From JAGPUQ01 sp050179115 (GTDB lineage: Bacteria > Pseudomonadota > Gammaproteobacteria > Pseudomonadales > Porticoccaceae): a stretch of 63,340 bases of DNA. The stretch spans positions 1 to 63,340 of the forward strand of contig JBFXFL010000012.1 of assembly GCA_050179115.1 (NCBI GenBank). The letters are read 5' to 3'. The notes beneath the pieces were generated by a model. The model did not search any database and was not told the DNA's origin. It worked only from the letters and a program-made list of their open reading frames with translations. Positions 43,826 to 53,800 of this stretch are shown here, in pieces (the stretch's first letter is position 1; each line of letters begins with the position of its first letter). The position numbers and the translations under genes are program-made.

Positions 43826-44839
43826 ATGGATAATCTCGATACTGTGGTAGCCGAAGCGATGACCGCCGTAGCCGGTGCCGAGACCTTGGCGGCGCTCGAA
43901 GCGGTGCGGGTCGGTTACCTGGGCAAAAAGGGTGTGTTGACCGCCATGTTGCAAGGGCTCGGCGCCCTGGCGCCTGAGCAGCGGCCGGCAGCGGGCGCGG
44001 GCATCAACAAGGCCAAGGCTGCGGTGCAGGAAGGCATCGAGGCGCGCCGGCAGAGTCTCGCCGCGGCCGACATCGAGCGGCGCCTTGCCGCCGAAACCAT
44101 CGACGTGACCTTGCCGGGCCGCAATGGGGAAGTCGGCGGCCTGCATCCCATCACTCAGACGCTCAACCGGATCCAGGATTTTTTCGTCCGGGTCGGCTAT
44201 CAGGTCGAGGAAGGTCCGGAAATCGAAGACGATTATCACAACTTCGAAGCACTCAATATTCCCGCGCACCACCCCGCGCGCGCGATGCACGATACATTCT
44301 ATATCGACGCCACTCATGTTCTGCGCACCCATACTTCTCCGGTGCAGATTCGCACCATGGAGCGCCAGGCGCCGCCGATCCGCATCGTGTGTCCGGGGCG
44401 GGTTTATCGCTGCGATTCGGATCTCACACACACGCCGATGTTTCATCAGGTCGAAGGGCTGGTGATCGACCGCGACATCAGTTTTGCGGACCTGAGAGGA
44501 ACGGTCGATCAGTTCCTGAAAGCCTTTTTCGAAGCGGATTTGCCGGTGCGCTTCCGGCCGTCCTATTTTCCGTTCACCGAGCCCTCGGCGGAAGTGGATA
44601 TTCAATGCACCCAGTGCCGGGGCACGGGCTGCCGGGTCTGCAAACAGAGCGGCTGGCTCGAAGTCATGGGTTGCGGGATGGTGCATCCCAATGTGCTCGC
44701 CAACTGCGGTATCGATTCGGAAGATTTCACGGGCTTTGCGTTTGGCATGGGTGTGGAGCGCTTGGCCATGCTGCGTCACGGCGTCGGCGATCTGCGGTTG
44801 TTTTTCGAGAATGACCTGCGTTTTCTGCAACAGTTTTGA
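43826..44839 (+). CDS. pheS: Phenylalanyl-tRNA synthetase alpha subunit
   Basis: A 337-residue catalytic alpha subunit of the alpha2beta2 PheRS. It has an N-terminal coiled-coil region, then the class II core with TLPGRNGEVGGLHPITQTLN, FEALNIPAHHPAR, HDTFYIDATHVLRTHTSPVQ and FRPSYFPFTEPSAEVDIQC. Two Cys pairs near CTQCRGTGCRVCKQSG look like a zinc knuckle. The motif 3 region is GFAFGMGVERLAML. The ATG at 43826 was chosen over the frame to 43757 because it matches the family start. It follows the terminator at 43726-43758. Confidence 0.97.
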   Translation: MDNLDTVVAEAMTAVAGAETLAALEAVRVGYLGKKGVLTAMLQGLGALAPEQRPAAGAGINKAKAAVQEGIEARRQSLAAADIERRLAAETIDVTLPGRNGEVGGLHPITQTLNRIQDFFVRVGYQVEEGPEIEDDYHNFEALNIPAHHPARAMHDTFYIDATHVLRTHTSPVQIRTMERQAPPIRIVCPGRVYRCDSDLTHTPMFHQVEGLVIDRDISFADLRGTVDQFLKAFFEADLPVRFRPSYFPFTEPSAEVDIQCTQCRGTGCRVCKQSGWLEVMGCGMVHPNVLANCGIDSEDFTGFAFGMGVERLAMLRHGVGDLRLFFENDLRFLQQF

Positions 44840-44860
44840 GCCGGGGAGTTTGAGGACGCA

Positions 44861-47239
44861 ATGAAATTCAGCAAAGCCTGGCTGTTGCAGCATGTGGACA
44901 TCGAGATCGCCACGCCCGACCTGGTGGCTAGTCTCACCATGGCGGGGCTCGAGGTGGACGGCGTGGAGCCGGCTGCGCCGCCGTTTACCCATGTCGTGGT
45001 CGGCGAGATCCTGGCCATGGAACCGCATCCCGATGCCGATCAGCTGCAGATCTGCCGCGTCGGCATTGGTGGCGATGCTCAGGTGCGGGTGGTCTGTGGA
45101 GCGCCCAATGCCCGCCTGGGTCTTAGGGCCCCGTTCGCCGCGATCGGGGCGCGTCTGCCCGGTGAGCTGATCATTGCCGCTGCCAAACTGCGCGGCGTTG
45201 AATCCCAAGGCATGCTCTGCTCGGCGGCCGAGCTGGGACTCTCCACCGACCAGGCCGGGTTGTTCGAGTTGCCTGCTGACCTGCGCCCCGGCACCGATCT
45301 GCGCGCCGTTCTGGCGCTAGACGACGAAGTGATCGAGGTCGACCTGACACCGAATCGCGGCGACTGCCTCGGTGTCCGCGGGCTTGCCCGGGAAGTTGCG
45401 GCAGTGCTGGGCGCTCCGCTGCGGGATTTCCCGGTCACACCGGTGCCGGCGACCATCGCGGACGAGTTGCCGATCCGCCTGAGCGCCGGCGACGCCTGCC
45501 CCCGCTACGCAGGCCGGATCGTTCGTGCCATCGATCCCGAAGCGAAAACGCCCTTGTGGATGCTCGAGCGCCTGCGGCGCAGCGGCATTCGCGGCATTCA
45601 CCCGGTGGTCGATGTCACCAATTACGTGATGCTGGAATTGGGGCAGCCGATGCACGGCTTCGACCTCGACCGTATCCACACCGGCATCGAAGTGCGCCAC
45701 GCCAGATCCGGCGAGACGCTGACATTGCTCGACGGCAACACCCTTGCGCTCGACACAGGCTGTCTGGTGATTGCCGACGCACAGCAGACGCTGGCGCTGG
45801 CGGGCATCATGGGTGGGCGCGACAGCGGAGTCGATACGCAGACGCGGGACGTATTCCTGGAAAGCGCCCATTTTCAGCCGCTGGCCGTGGCCGGCAAAGC
45901 GCGGCAGTTCGGGCTGCACACGGATTCGTCGCATCGCTTCGAGCGTGGCGTCGATCCCGAGTTGCCCTTGCGGGCGCTGGAGCGCGCGACCGCACTGCTG
46001 CTTGAAATCGCCGGCGGCAAACCCGGTCCCGCGCTGGTTGCCGAGGCTAAAGGCCCCCAGACCGCACCCAGTGTCATTCCGCTGCGCCGCAAGCGCCTCG
46101 TCCAGCAATTGCGGCTTGACTTCGAGCCGGCGCGAGTGAAGGGGATCCTCGCGAGTCTGGGCCTCGAACTGGTCGAGGAAACCCCGGATCACTGGCGGTT
46201 CCGCGCCCCGAGTTGGCGCTTTGATCTGGGCATCGAGGCCGATCTCATCGAGGAGATCGCCCGTATCCACGGCTACAACGAGCTGCCCAGCGCAACGCCA
46301 TCGCTGGCTCCGGAGATTGGCCCGTCGCGGCAGCGCGATCTGGCGGGGGTCAGGGCCGCGTTGGTGCAGCGCGGCTATCGCGAAGTCATTTGCTACAGCT
46401 TTGTACCACCCGAAATCGCTGCGCTGGTGACGGGCGGCGCGACCGCGATTCCGGTAGTCAACCCGATCAGCGCCGCGATGTCCGTGATGCGGCCCAGCCT
46501 GTGGCCCGGATTGCTGCTGGCGCTGCGCCACAACCTGAATCGTCAGCAGGAGCGGGTGCGGTTGTTCGAAACCGGTTTGCGCTTTGGCGGCGGTCCCGAT
46601 GGAGAGCAGCGCATGATGCTCGCCGGGCTGATCACCGGCAGTCGCGAGCCGGAGGGCTGGGCCAATGCGCGCGACAAGGTGGATTTTTTTGCGCTCAAGG
46701 GTGACGTGGAAGCGCTCCTCGCCGCACTGGGTATCGGCGATCAGATCTGCGGGGAGCGAGGCCAACATCCGGCACTGCATCCGGGCCAGTGCCTGCGGCT
46801 CCGTGACAGTGCCGGCGCGACCCTCGGACATCTGGGGATGCTGAGTCCGGTGGCCGCGGGCGAGCTGGACTTGGACCGGCAGGTATTTCTGTTCGAGCTG
46901 TCTCTTGACAGGTTTCCGGCCGCGGGTACCGCAACGTTTCGGCCGCTCAGTCGGTTTCCGGGGGTACGCCGCGATATCGCGGTAGTGGTGCCGCGGGAAG
47001 TTACTGCGGCGGCTGTGCTGGACACCGTAAAAAGGGCTTCCGGTGCATCGTTGACCGAAGCGAGAATCTTTGACGTTTATCAGGGCGAACACATTGAAAA
47101 TAATAAGAAAAGTATCGCTGTGAGCTTGACCTTTCAGGACAGTTCGCGCACTCTTGAGGATGTCGATGTGCAGGCAGCAGAGGCCGCTGTGCTGGAAGCG
47201 CTTGCTGCCGCGTTTGGGGCCAGGCTACGGGGAGAATGA
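44861..47239 (+). CDS. pheT: Phenylalanyl-tRNA synthetase beta subunit
   Basis: A 792-residue beta subunit carrying the editing and tRNA-binding modules. Its N-terminal tRNA-binding (EMAP-like) domain has HPDADQLQICRVG and VVCGAPNARLGLRAPFAAIGA. The B3/B4 editing domain (IHPVVDVTNYVMLELGQPMHGF) follows, and the C-terminal ferredoxin-like anticodon-binding domain is RPLSRFPGVRRDIAVVVPRE. The length equals that of E. coli PheT. The stop TGA is immediately followed by the ATG of ihfA, so translation is likely coupled. Confidence 0.98.
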   Translation: MKFSKAWLLQHVDIEIATPDLVASLTMAGLEVDGVEPAAPPFTHVVVGEILAMEPHPDADQLQICRVGIGGDAQVRVVCGAPNARLGLRAPFAAIGARLPGELIIAAAKLRGVESQGMLCSAAELGLSTDQAGLFELPADLRPGTDLRAVLALDDEVIEVDLTPNRGDCLGVRGLAREVAAVLGAPLRDFPVTPVPATIADELPIRLSAGDACPRYAGRIVRAIDPEAKTPLWMLERLRRSGIRGIHPVVDVTNYVMLELGQPMHGFDLDRIHTGIEVRHARSGETLTLLDGNTLALDTGCLVIADAQQTLALAGIMGGRDSGVDTQTRDVFLESAHFQPLAVAGKARQFGLHTDSSHRFERGVDPELPLRALERATALLLEIAGGKPGPALVAEAKGPQTAPSVIPLRRKRLVQQLRLDFEPARVKGILASLGLELVEETPDHWRFRAPSWRFDLGIEADLIEEIARIHGYNELPSATPSLAPEIGPSRQRDLAGVRAALVQRGYREVICYSFVPPEIAALVTGGATAIPVVNPISAAMSVMRPSLWPGLLLALRHNLNRQQERVRLFETGLRFGGGPDGEQRMMLAGLITGSREPEGWANARDKVDFFALKGDVEALLAALGIGDQICGERGQHPALHPGQCLRLRDSAGATLGHLGMLSPVAAGELDLDRQVFLFELSLDRFPAAGTATFRPLSRFPGVRRDIAVVVPREVTAAAVLDTVKRASGASLTEARIFDVYQGEHIENNKKSIAVSLTFQDSSRTLEDVDVQAAEAAVLEALAAAFGARLRGE

Positions 47240-47539
47240 ATGTCAGCGCTCACTAAAGCCGATATCGCGGAGCTGCTTTACGTTGAGCTGGGGCTCAACA
47301 AGCGCGAAGCCAAGGAAATTGTCGAATATTTCTTTGAGGAAATTCGCACGGCCCTGGAAGCGAACGATCCGGTAAAACTTTCGAGTTTTGGTAATTTCGA
47401 TTTGCGTGACAAAAGCCCCCGACCGGGCCGTAATCCCAAAACGGGTGAGGAAATTCCCATAACTGCACGTCGGGTAGTGACCTTCAAGCCCGGCCAGAAG
47501 CTGAAAGCCAGAGTAGAACGCCATGTTGGAACCCAGTAA
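47240..47539 (+). CDS. ihfA: Integration host factor alpha subunit
   Basis: A 99-residue DNA-bending protein of the HU/IHF family. IHF bends DNA by up to 180 degrees and acts in transcription, replication and recombination. The start is MSALTKADIAELLYVELGLN; the beta-arm tip (GRNPKTGEEIPITARRV) includes the conserved intercalating Pro. It begins directly after the pheT stop and overlaps the MerR-like gene by 17 bases. This order (pheT, ihfA, merR-like) is common in gammaproteobacteria. Confidence 0.98.
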   Translation: MSALTKADIAELLYVELGLNKREAKEIVEYFFEEIRTALEANDPVKLSSFGNFDLRDKSPRPGRNPKTGEEIPITARRVVTFKPGQKLKARVERHVGTQ

Positions 47540-47879
47540 CAACAGTCAGTTGCCGGTCATTCCCGGCAAGCGCTATTTTACGATCGGCGAGGTCAGTGAG
47601 CTCTGCGACGTGAAGCCCCACGTCCTGCGTTATTGGGAACAGGAGTTTCCGATGCTGAATCCCGTCAAGCGGCGGGGTAATCGCCGTTACTACCAGCGCC
47701 AGGATGTGATCATGATCCGACAGATCCGATCGCTGCTCTACGAACAGGGCTTCACGATCGGTGGTGCGCGCCAGCGCCTGGGTGGTGAACACATGAAGCA
47801 GGAGGCTACCCAGATACGTCAGTTGATCGAACAGACGGTGAGCGAGCTGGAAGATGTGCTGGCGGTATTGAAACCCTGA
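47523..47879 (+). CDS. MerR-family transcriptional regulator
   Basis: A 118-residue protein with a MerR-type winged helix (residues 17-85: KRYFTIGEVSELCDVKPHVL, then RYWEQEFPMLNPVKRRGNRR). A C-terminal coiled coil (IRQLIEQTVSELEDVLAVL) suits dimerization. There is no metal-binding Cys cluster, so it is not a mercury sensor. It is the usual neighbour of ihfA in this group. Targets and effector are unknown. Confidence 0.92.
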   Translation: MLEPSNNSQLPVIPGKRYFTIGEVSELCDVKPHVLRYWEQEFPMLNPVKRRGNRRYYQRQDVIMIRQIRSLLYEQGFTIGGARQRLGGEHMKQEATQIRQLIEQTVSELEDVLAVLKP

Positions 47880-47953
47880 TTTTCCTGCTTTGCCGGTGGC
47901 CCCATATGGCGGCATCCAGTATGATGTGCGCCTTTCCGGGCAGCCGGAAATTT

Positions 47954-48030
47954 CGGAGCGTAGCGCAGCATGGTAGCGCACCACACTGGGGGTGTGGTGG
48001 TCGTGGGTTCAAATCCCGCCGCTCCGACCA
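47954..48030 (+). tRNA. tRNA-Pro (anticodon GGG)
   Basis: A 77-base tRNA with encoded CCA. Acceptor arms CGGAGCG / CGCTCCG start with C1, typical of tRNA-Pro. The anticodon stem CCACA / TGTGG encloses the loop CTGGGGG, so the anticodon is GGG. The T arm is GTGGG-TTCAAAT-CCCGC. A possible -10 (TATGAT) lies at 47920-47925, but no good -35 is seen. Confidence 0.96.
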
Positions 48031-48039
48031 ATTCCCCGG

Positions 48040-48086
48040 CCGCCCCATCTTGGGGCGGTCACTCCCGGCGGGTCACTCCCGCCGGG
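48040..48086 (+). terminator. Two adjacent hairpins after tRNA-Pro
   Basis: CCGCCCCA-TCT-TGGGGCGG (48040-48058) and CCCGGCGGG-TCACT-CCCGCCGGG (48064-48086) are two perfect stems of 8 and 9 bp. GGTCACTCCCG is repeated between and within them. No T run follows, so they are probably terminators or processing signals for the tRNA transcript, also serving the convergent gene at 48118. Confidence 0.5.
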
Positions 48087-48117
48087 CGTCAAGATCCTGT
48101 ATACACCAGAAAAGGCC

Positions 48118-48558
48118 TCACAGCGGCGTCGGCAGATAATCCCGGATCTGATCCGGCGTTCGCCCCACCACGTCTTTGGTGATTTCGTCGGCTACCAGCT
48201 TCTGGCAGCGATCCGACAGCTCGGTGCGCAGCAGACCGAGCATGCGTGTCTCCGCGATGATGTAGAGTTTTTCCAGTTGATGCGTTGCGATCATGGCGTC
48301 CACGGCGGCAGCGATATCGCGGGCAAAATTGGCCGCTGCCTTGTCTCTGGGGGTAGTGCGGTGATCCTCGGAGTGGTGCTGGCCACCAGGCCCGCCGCCC
48401 CTGTACTTCCCGGGTTCATCGGTAGCCAGATCCTGATCGTGCAGGCGGGCGTCCGGGTTAACCAAGTCGGAGAGCTCACTGACGATCGACATGTTGTTCG
48501 CCTTGAACAGGCGGGCCTGACTGTGATTGCAGACCACGACACCAATCACGCTGGACAT
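48118..48558 (-). CDS. Host attachment family protein
   Basis: A 146-residue protein of the family annotated as host attachment protein after a plant-associated bacterium. Its N-terminus has VIGVVVCNHSQARLFKANNM, and the middle is hydrophilic with His and Gly (GGGPGGQHHSEDH). The end has LYIIAETRMLGLLRTELSD, characteristic of the family and reminiscent of the RNase/eRF1-like fold. No function is established and nothing in the context points to host interaction. It is a stand-alone gene converging with tRNA-Pro. Confidence 0.85.
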   Translation of the reverse strand: MSSVIGVVVCNHSQARLFKANNMSIVSELSDLVNPDARLHDQDLATDEPGKYRGGGPGGQHHSEDHRTTPRDKAAANFARDIAAAVDAMIATHQLEKLYIIAETRMLGLLRTELSDRCQKLVADEITKDVVGRTPDQIRDYLPTPL

Positions 48559-48801
48559 AACAAGAATACCTCATCGAATGTTCGATCCACCCTACCGACA
48601 TGGGAGAGATCCGTGCTGACGTGGATCAACGGTGCGGTAGTTTGAGGAACGGTGGATCCTGGATCGCAGATTCAGGACGGCGGCTTGGCAGGTTACTGAA
48701 AAACTGTGGTGACGGTCATCCATAGCCTCGCCCGGTGCGGCGGCTTCGCCAGAAATTTTCCGAATTGCGCAAGGAGTGCTTGGCGGCGAGAGGGGTAGCG
48801 C

Positions 48802-48843
48802 AAAAACAGTGGCATCGCGACGGGGTGACCGTCGCGATGCCAC
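48802..48843 (-). terminator. Intrinsic terminator of the amidohydrolase gene
   Basis: A perfect 15-bp inverted repeat (arms 48809-48823 and 48829-48843, 5-base loop) lies just after the minus-strand stop at 48850. On that strand it is followed by a five-T run (48802-48806). This is a strong terminator. The rest of 48559-48801 has no gene I can support. Confidence 0.88.
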
Positions 48844-48849
48844 GCGGCG

Positions 48850-50736
48850 TCAGTGGCTATTGGCTCGGATGGCGCGACCCAGGGTCTTGGTGCCAAGGGC
48901 TGGCGTAAAGCGGCAGCCTTCTTCCCATACGCGCTGACCATTGATGTACACCTGATTCACCACGCCGTCGCTGCGGTTCACCAGTACGTCGTTCTCGAAT
49001 ATCTCGTTATAAATCCGGGTCCGGCTTGCGTTCATGTCATGGTGTTTCAGCTGCTCCGGATCGATCAGCACGATATCGGCCTGGGCGCCGGGATCGATGC
49101 GGCCGACGTCGAGACCGAAGAACTCCGCCGGTTCCCGGGTCAGGCGATGAACCGCGTGCGCGACCCGCTCAAGGCCGCGTTTCTGGGCGATGCGCAGGGT
49201 GCCCAGGTTGCCATCGTAGAACGACAGGTTGGTCAGATGCGCGCCGGAATCGTTGAAGCCGGGGAGCGCGTTCTTGTCGAACAGAATTTGTTCGACGATG
49301 TCCTCGTTGGTGTTGGCGACATCGAACCACCAGCGGAAATCGGTATCGTACAGGCGCATGCATTGCAGCCAGAATTCGCGTGGATCCGTTGCGGTGTCCG
49401 GGAAGCGGTCGAACTCCGTCGCCTCGGCGGCATCCTTGGCGCCGCTCTTGCCGCCACTCGCCTTGTACTGTTGCAGTCGGTTCAGCACGTCCGCCAGACT
49501 GTCGCCGTTCCAGGAAGGCACCGCACAGTTGTCGAAAAACATTTTCGCGTAGTTCATCTGGAAGGTGGCGCGCTCGTCGGACTTGCCGCCGATCTGGGTG
49601 ATATTGGCCGTTGAATTGGTCATCTTGGCCCAGTCGCCCTTGAACGCCTCAAGCCACTCTGGATCGTTGAGCAGTGCCAGACGGCCCGCCCGATCGTCCT
49701 GTTCGCAGGCGATGATCTTGCGGGTGGAGGGCAGTTCTTCAAACACCGGGGAAATCATGCCGTCGGACCACATGCGAAAGGCACCGCCCAGGGCCTGGAA
49801 GTGGATTTTACCTTTGAACAACCGCGAGTTGATGACGTTGCCGAGTTTCAGCATTTTCTGCCAGACGCCCGGTACGGAAACGAAGTCCACCGCCGTCAGC
49901 GCCGAGATTTTGAGCGGACCGCGCCGGAAGCGGCCGGCCGACCAGAAGTAGCGTTTCAGCGTACGCAGCATGCGCTGGCCGTCGGGATTGGTCTGCCACA
50001 CGCCTTTGTGCTTGCGCACGATCTCGATGATGGGGCGGAGTTCGTCGTCTTCGGCGAAGTGGGACGGGATCCGTATTTGCTTGTTGGGGTCGTTGGACAG
50101 GTAGTGGAACACGATCTGGTCCGTGGACAGGCCCATGTAGCCCTGCTGCATGGCGGTTTCCATCAGCTCGGCCATTTTTGTACGCTCCGCCTTGGTGGGC
50201 GGACGGGTGATGGAGGCCGCGGTACCCATGACTTCGATACGCAGCATGGAGTGGGGCAGAAAGGCGGCGACATTGGGGCCGAGCGGGATTTTCTCGAAGT
50301 GCTTCAGGTAGTCGGCGGTGTTGTTCCAGTCCATTTTGGCGATGCATTTTTCCAGCACTCGCTTGGGCATGTTTTCGACCCGGGTGAAGCAGTCGACGAT
50401 GGGGTCTTCGCCATTGCGGCGCTGCGGGCCGAACGCGGTGCCCAGCGAGCAGTTGCCTACCAGCACCGTGGTGGAACCGTGGCGCACCGCCTCGGGGAGG
50501 CCGGGATTGACCTCGACCTCGAGGTCCAGGTGGGTGTGGATATCGAGCATGCCCGGCATCAGCCATTTGCCCGTGGCATCGACGGTTTCGGTGGCTGAAC
50601 CGACCTGCAGATTGGGGCCGCGCGCCAGGACTTTTCCGCCCTTGATGGCGAGATCCTCGATCTGTGGCATCTTGCCACTGCCGTCGAAAACCAGGGCGTT
50701 GCGGATCAGGGTATCGCAGTGGTCGAACTGTTTCAT
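48850..50736 (-). CDS. Amidohydrolase, D-aminoacylase-like
   Basis: A 628-residue metal-dependent amidohydrolase resembling N-acyl-D-amino-acid deacylases and D-aminoacylases. The N-terminal strand-rich part (LIRNALVFDGSGKMPQIEDL) is followed by the metal motif DIHTHLDLE (His67, His69), and SIVLGNCSLGTAFGP-like (VLVGNCSLGTAFGP) resembles the family's carboxylate/Cys segment. The C-terminal metal Asp lies in FNDSGAHLTNL, followed by ADIVLIDPEQLKHHDM. The start is ATG 50736; the frame to 50796 is rejected. The substrate is unknown. A terminator follows directly. Confidence 0.9.
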   Translation of the reverse strand: MKQFDHCDTLIRNALVFDGSGKMPQIEDLAIKGGKVLARGPNLQVGSATETVDATGKWLMPGMLDIHTHLDLEVEVNPGLPEAVRHGSTTVLVGNCSLGTAFGPQRRNGEDPIVDCFTRVENMPKRVLEKCIAKMDWNNTADYLKHFEKIPLGPNVAAFLPHSMLRIEVMGTAASITRPPTKAERTKMAELMETAMQQGYMGLSTDQIVFHYLSNDPNKQIRIPSHFAEDDELRPIIEIVRKHKGVWQTNPDGQRMLRTLKRYFWSAGRFRRGPLKISALTAVDFVSVPGVWQKMLKLGNVINSRLFKGKIHFQALGGAFRMWSDGMISPVFEELPSTRKIIACEQDDRAGRLALLNDPEWLEAFKGDWAKMTNSTANITQIGGKSDERATFQMNYAKMFFDNCAVPSWNGDSLADVLNRLQQYKASGGKSGAKDAAEATEFDRFPDTATDPREFWLQCMRLYDTDFRWWFDVANTNEDIVEQILFDKNALPGFNDSGAHLTNLSFYDGNLGTLRIAQKRGLERVAHAVHRLTREPAEFFGLDVGRIDPGAQADIVLIDPEQLKHHDMNASRTRIYNEIFENDVLVNRSDGVVNQVYINGQRVWEEGCRFTPALGTKTLGRAIRANSH

Positions 50737-50832
50737 GGAGGTATCCCCAGGCTGACAAATTTTCCCATTTTGTTGCAATCGATTGACGCAAAGCAAGGGG
50801 TTGCGGCGAGTTGTCGGTGACTGTCGATCATT

Positions 50833-53800
50833 TCAATGGAAATCCCGCGATTTCAACGCCAGCGTGGCGAGTAACGGGCTGTGGTCGAGGAGTTCGCCGG
50901 CGATCACATGGCAGACCGAATGCCGGTGTTCGAGCACCCCTTTTACGAGCAACAGTCGAGCGCCCAGCAGTGCTGGGCGGCAGCGTTCCTGGACATCCTT
51001 CCAGACGATCACATTGGTATTGCCGGTCTCGTCCTCCAGGGTCAGGAAGATCACTCCGGACGCGGTGCCGGGCCGCTGTCGGCCGGTGACCAGGCCGGCG
51101 ATGCGCAGGAAGCGGCCGCTGCGCAGGGCGGTCAGTTCCTGTTGCCGGGCACAGGTGCGAAAGGCGGGATGCCCGCGCAGCAGTGCCATGGGATGGGGGC
51201 CGAGGCTGAGTCCGGTGCCGCGATAATCCGCCAGCAGATCCTGGCCGCGGGTGGGTGCGGGTAGCTGAATCTGGTCTTCGGTGCCGGTCGCGGCATCCAG
51301 CAGCGGACGACGCGCCTCGATGGCGAGCAGGTTCCAGTGGGCCTGATGGCGGTGGGCACTGAAGGCCCGCAGGGCGTCGGCCTCGGCGAGCGCCGCGAGC
51401 TGTCCGCGATCGAGGCCGGCGCGACGGGCGAGATCCTCGACATCGGCGAAGGAGCATTCCCCGCGCGCCTGTACCAGGCGGGTCGCGGCGCTCCGATGCA
51501 ACCCCCGCACCAGACGCAGGCCGAGGCGGAGCGCGGGCGCGCCGTTCGTGCCCGGTTCCAGACCGTGATCCCAGACGCTGTGAGCGACATCCGCCGGGCG
51601 CACCTCGATAGCGTGGCGGCGCGCGTCCTGCACCAGTTGCGACGGTGAATAGAACCCCATCGGCTGGCTGTTGAGCAGGGCGCAGTAAAACGCCGCCGGG
51701 TGATGGCACTTGAGCCAGGCCGAGACATAGACCAGCAGGGCGAAGCTGGCGGAATGGGATTCCGGAAAACCATAGCCGCTGAACCCCTTCATCTGTTCGA
51801 ACAGCCGCTGGGCGAAGTCGGTGCCGTAGCCGCGCGCGCTCATGCCGTCGATCAGCTTGCGCTCAAAGGCGGCGAGATTGCCGTTCTTGCCCCAGCTCGC
51901 CATGGCACGGCGCAACTGATCGGCCTCGCCGCCGCTGAAGCCGGCCGCCACCATGGCGAGCTTGATGACCTGCTCCTGAAAGATGGGCACCCCGAGGGTG
52001 CGTTCGAGCACCGCCTGGATGGCGGCGTCGGGGTAGGTGACGGGCTCGCTGCCCTCGCGGCGGCGCAGATAGGGATGCACCATGTCGCCCTGGATGGGCC
52101 CCGGCCGCACGATCGCCACCTGGATCACCAGATCGTAATAGCAGCGCGGGCGCAGGCGCGGCAGCATCGACATCTGGGCGCGGGACTCCACCTGGAACAC
52201 GCCGACGCTGTCGCCCCGGCACAGCATGTCGTAGGTGGCGGGATCGTCCTCGGGGATATCCTGCAAGCGGGTCACCGCAGATCCCAGGTCGCGCAGACTG
52301 TCCAGGCATTTACGGATGGCACTCAACATGCCGAGCGCCAGCACATCGATCTTGAGCAGACCGAGCGCCTCGATGTCGTCCTTGTCCCACTGAATGATGG
52401 TGCGCTCCGGCATGGCGGCGTTTTCCACCGGCACCAGTTGGGTGATGGGTCCCCGGCTGATCACGAAGCCACCCACATGCTGCGACAGATGGCGGGGAAA
52501 GCCGCGGATTTCACTCGCCAGGCGCGCCAGCCAGGGGATGCGTGGATCGTCGCCCAGCTGGGCGCGCAGATGCGGCTCCAGGTCTGCGTGCCGGTCCCAC
52601 CCGGTGAGGGACTGGGCCAGCCGATCCATCAGCAGTGGCTCGAGACCGAGGGCCTTGCCCACATCCCGAACCGCGCTGCGCAGGCGGTAGGTGGTCAGGG
52701 ATGCGACCAGGGCAGCGCGCTCGCGGCCGTATTTCTTGTAGATGTACTGGATGACTTCCTCGCGCCGCTCGTGCTCGAAGTCCACATCGATATCCGGCGG
52801 TTCGTTGCGCTCCTTCGAAATGAAGCGCTCGAACAGCAGGTTGACCCGGGTCGGCGAGACCTCGGTGATGAACAGGCAGTAGCAGACCGCCGAGTTGGCG
52901 GCCGAGCCGCGCCCCTGACAGAGAATGGCGCGCCCGCGGGCAAAGGCGACGATATCGTGAACGGTCAAGAAATAATGTTCGTAGCCCAGTTCGTGAATGA
53001 TCGCCAGTTCGCGCGCCAGCATGGTCGCCACCGCTGCCGGCACACCGCCGGGCCAGCGTTGCGCCGCGCCCTCGGCCACCAGCGCCGCCAGATATGCCGC
53101 GGGGCTGGTGCCGGGCGGCACCACTTCGTCGGGATACTCGTAACGCAATTCCGCGAGGGAGAACCGGCAGCGCGCGGCGATGGCGAGCGTCGCGGCCAGC
53201 AGCGCCGGCGGATACAGTTCCCGCAGCCGCGTCAGCGGCCGCAGATGGTGCTCGGCATTGGCGGCCAGTTTCCGGCCCAGGGATTCGACCTGGGTGTTGA
53301 GGCGGATCGCGGTCAGTACATCCTTCAGGGGTTTGCGCTGCGCCACATGCATATGGACTTCGCCGCAGGCTGCCAGGGGAATGCCGAGGCGCGCGGCGGT
53401 GTCGCAGTGAGCGGCCCGAGATATCGGCTCGGTACCATCCAGACAGTGGGTGACGCCGAGCCAGAGGCGGTCGGCAAATAGTGCCAGCAGGGCGCGCCCC
53501 ACAGTCAGATCGGCCGTGCTGTCGCCGATCGGTCGCCACAGAGCCAGGCAGCGTCCGCTGTAGGATTCCAGGTCATCCAGCCCGAGATCGTAGGTGCCCT
53601 TGGGGCTGCGTCGCCGTCCCCGGCTGATCAGGCTGGCGAGATCGCCGTAGGCCGCGCGGTCGGGGGCGAGCAGCACCAGATGCACGCCCTCGCGCAGCCG
53701 GAATTCGCTGCCGACGATGAGCGCGATGCCGTGCTCGCGGGCGGCGCCATGGGCGCGCACAACACCGGCGAGCGAGCATTCATCGGTGATGGCGATGGCG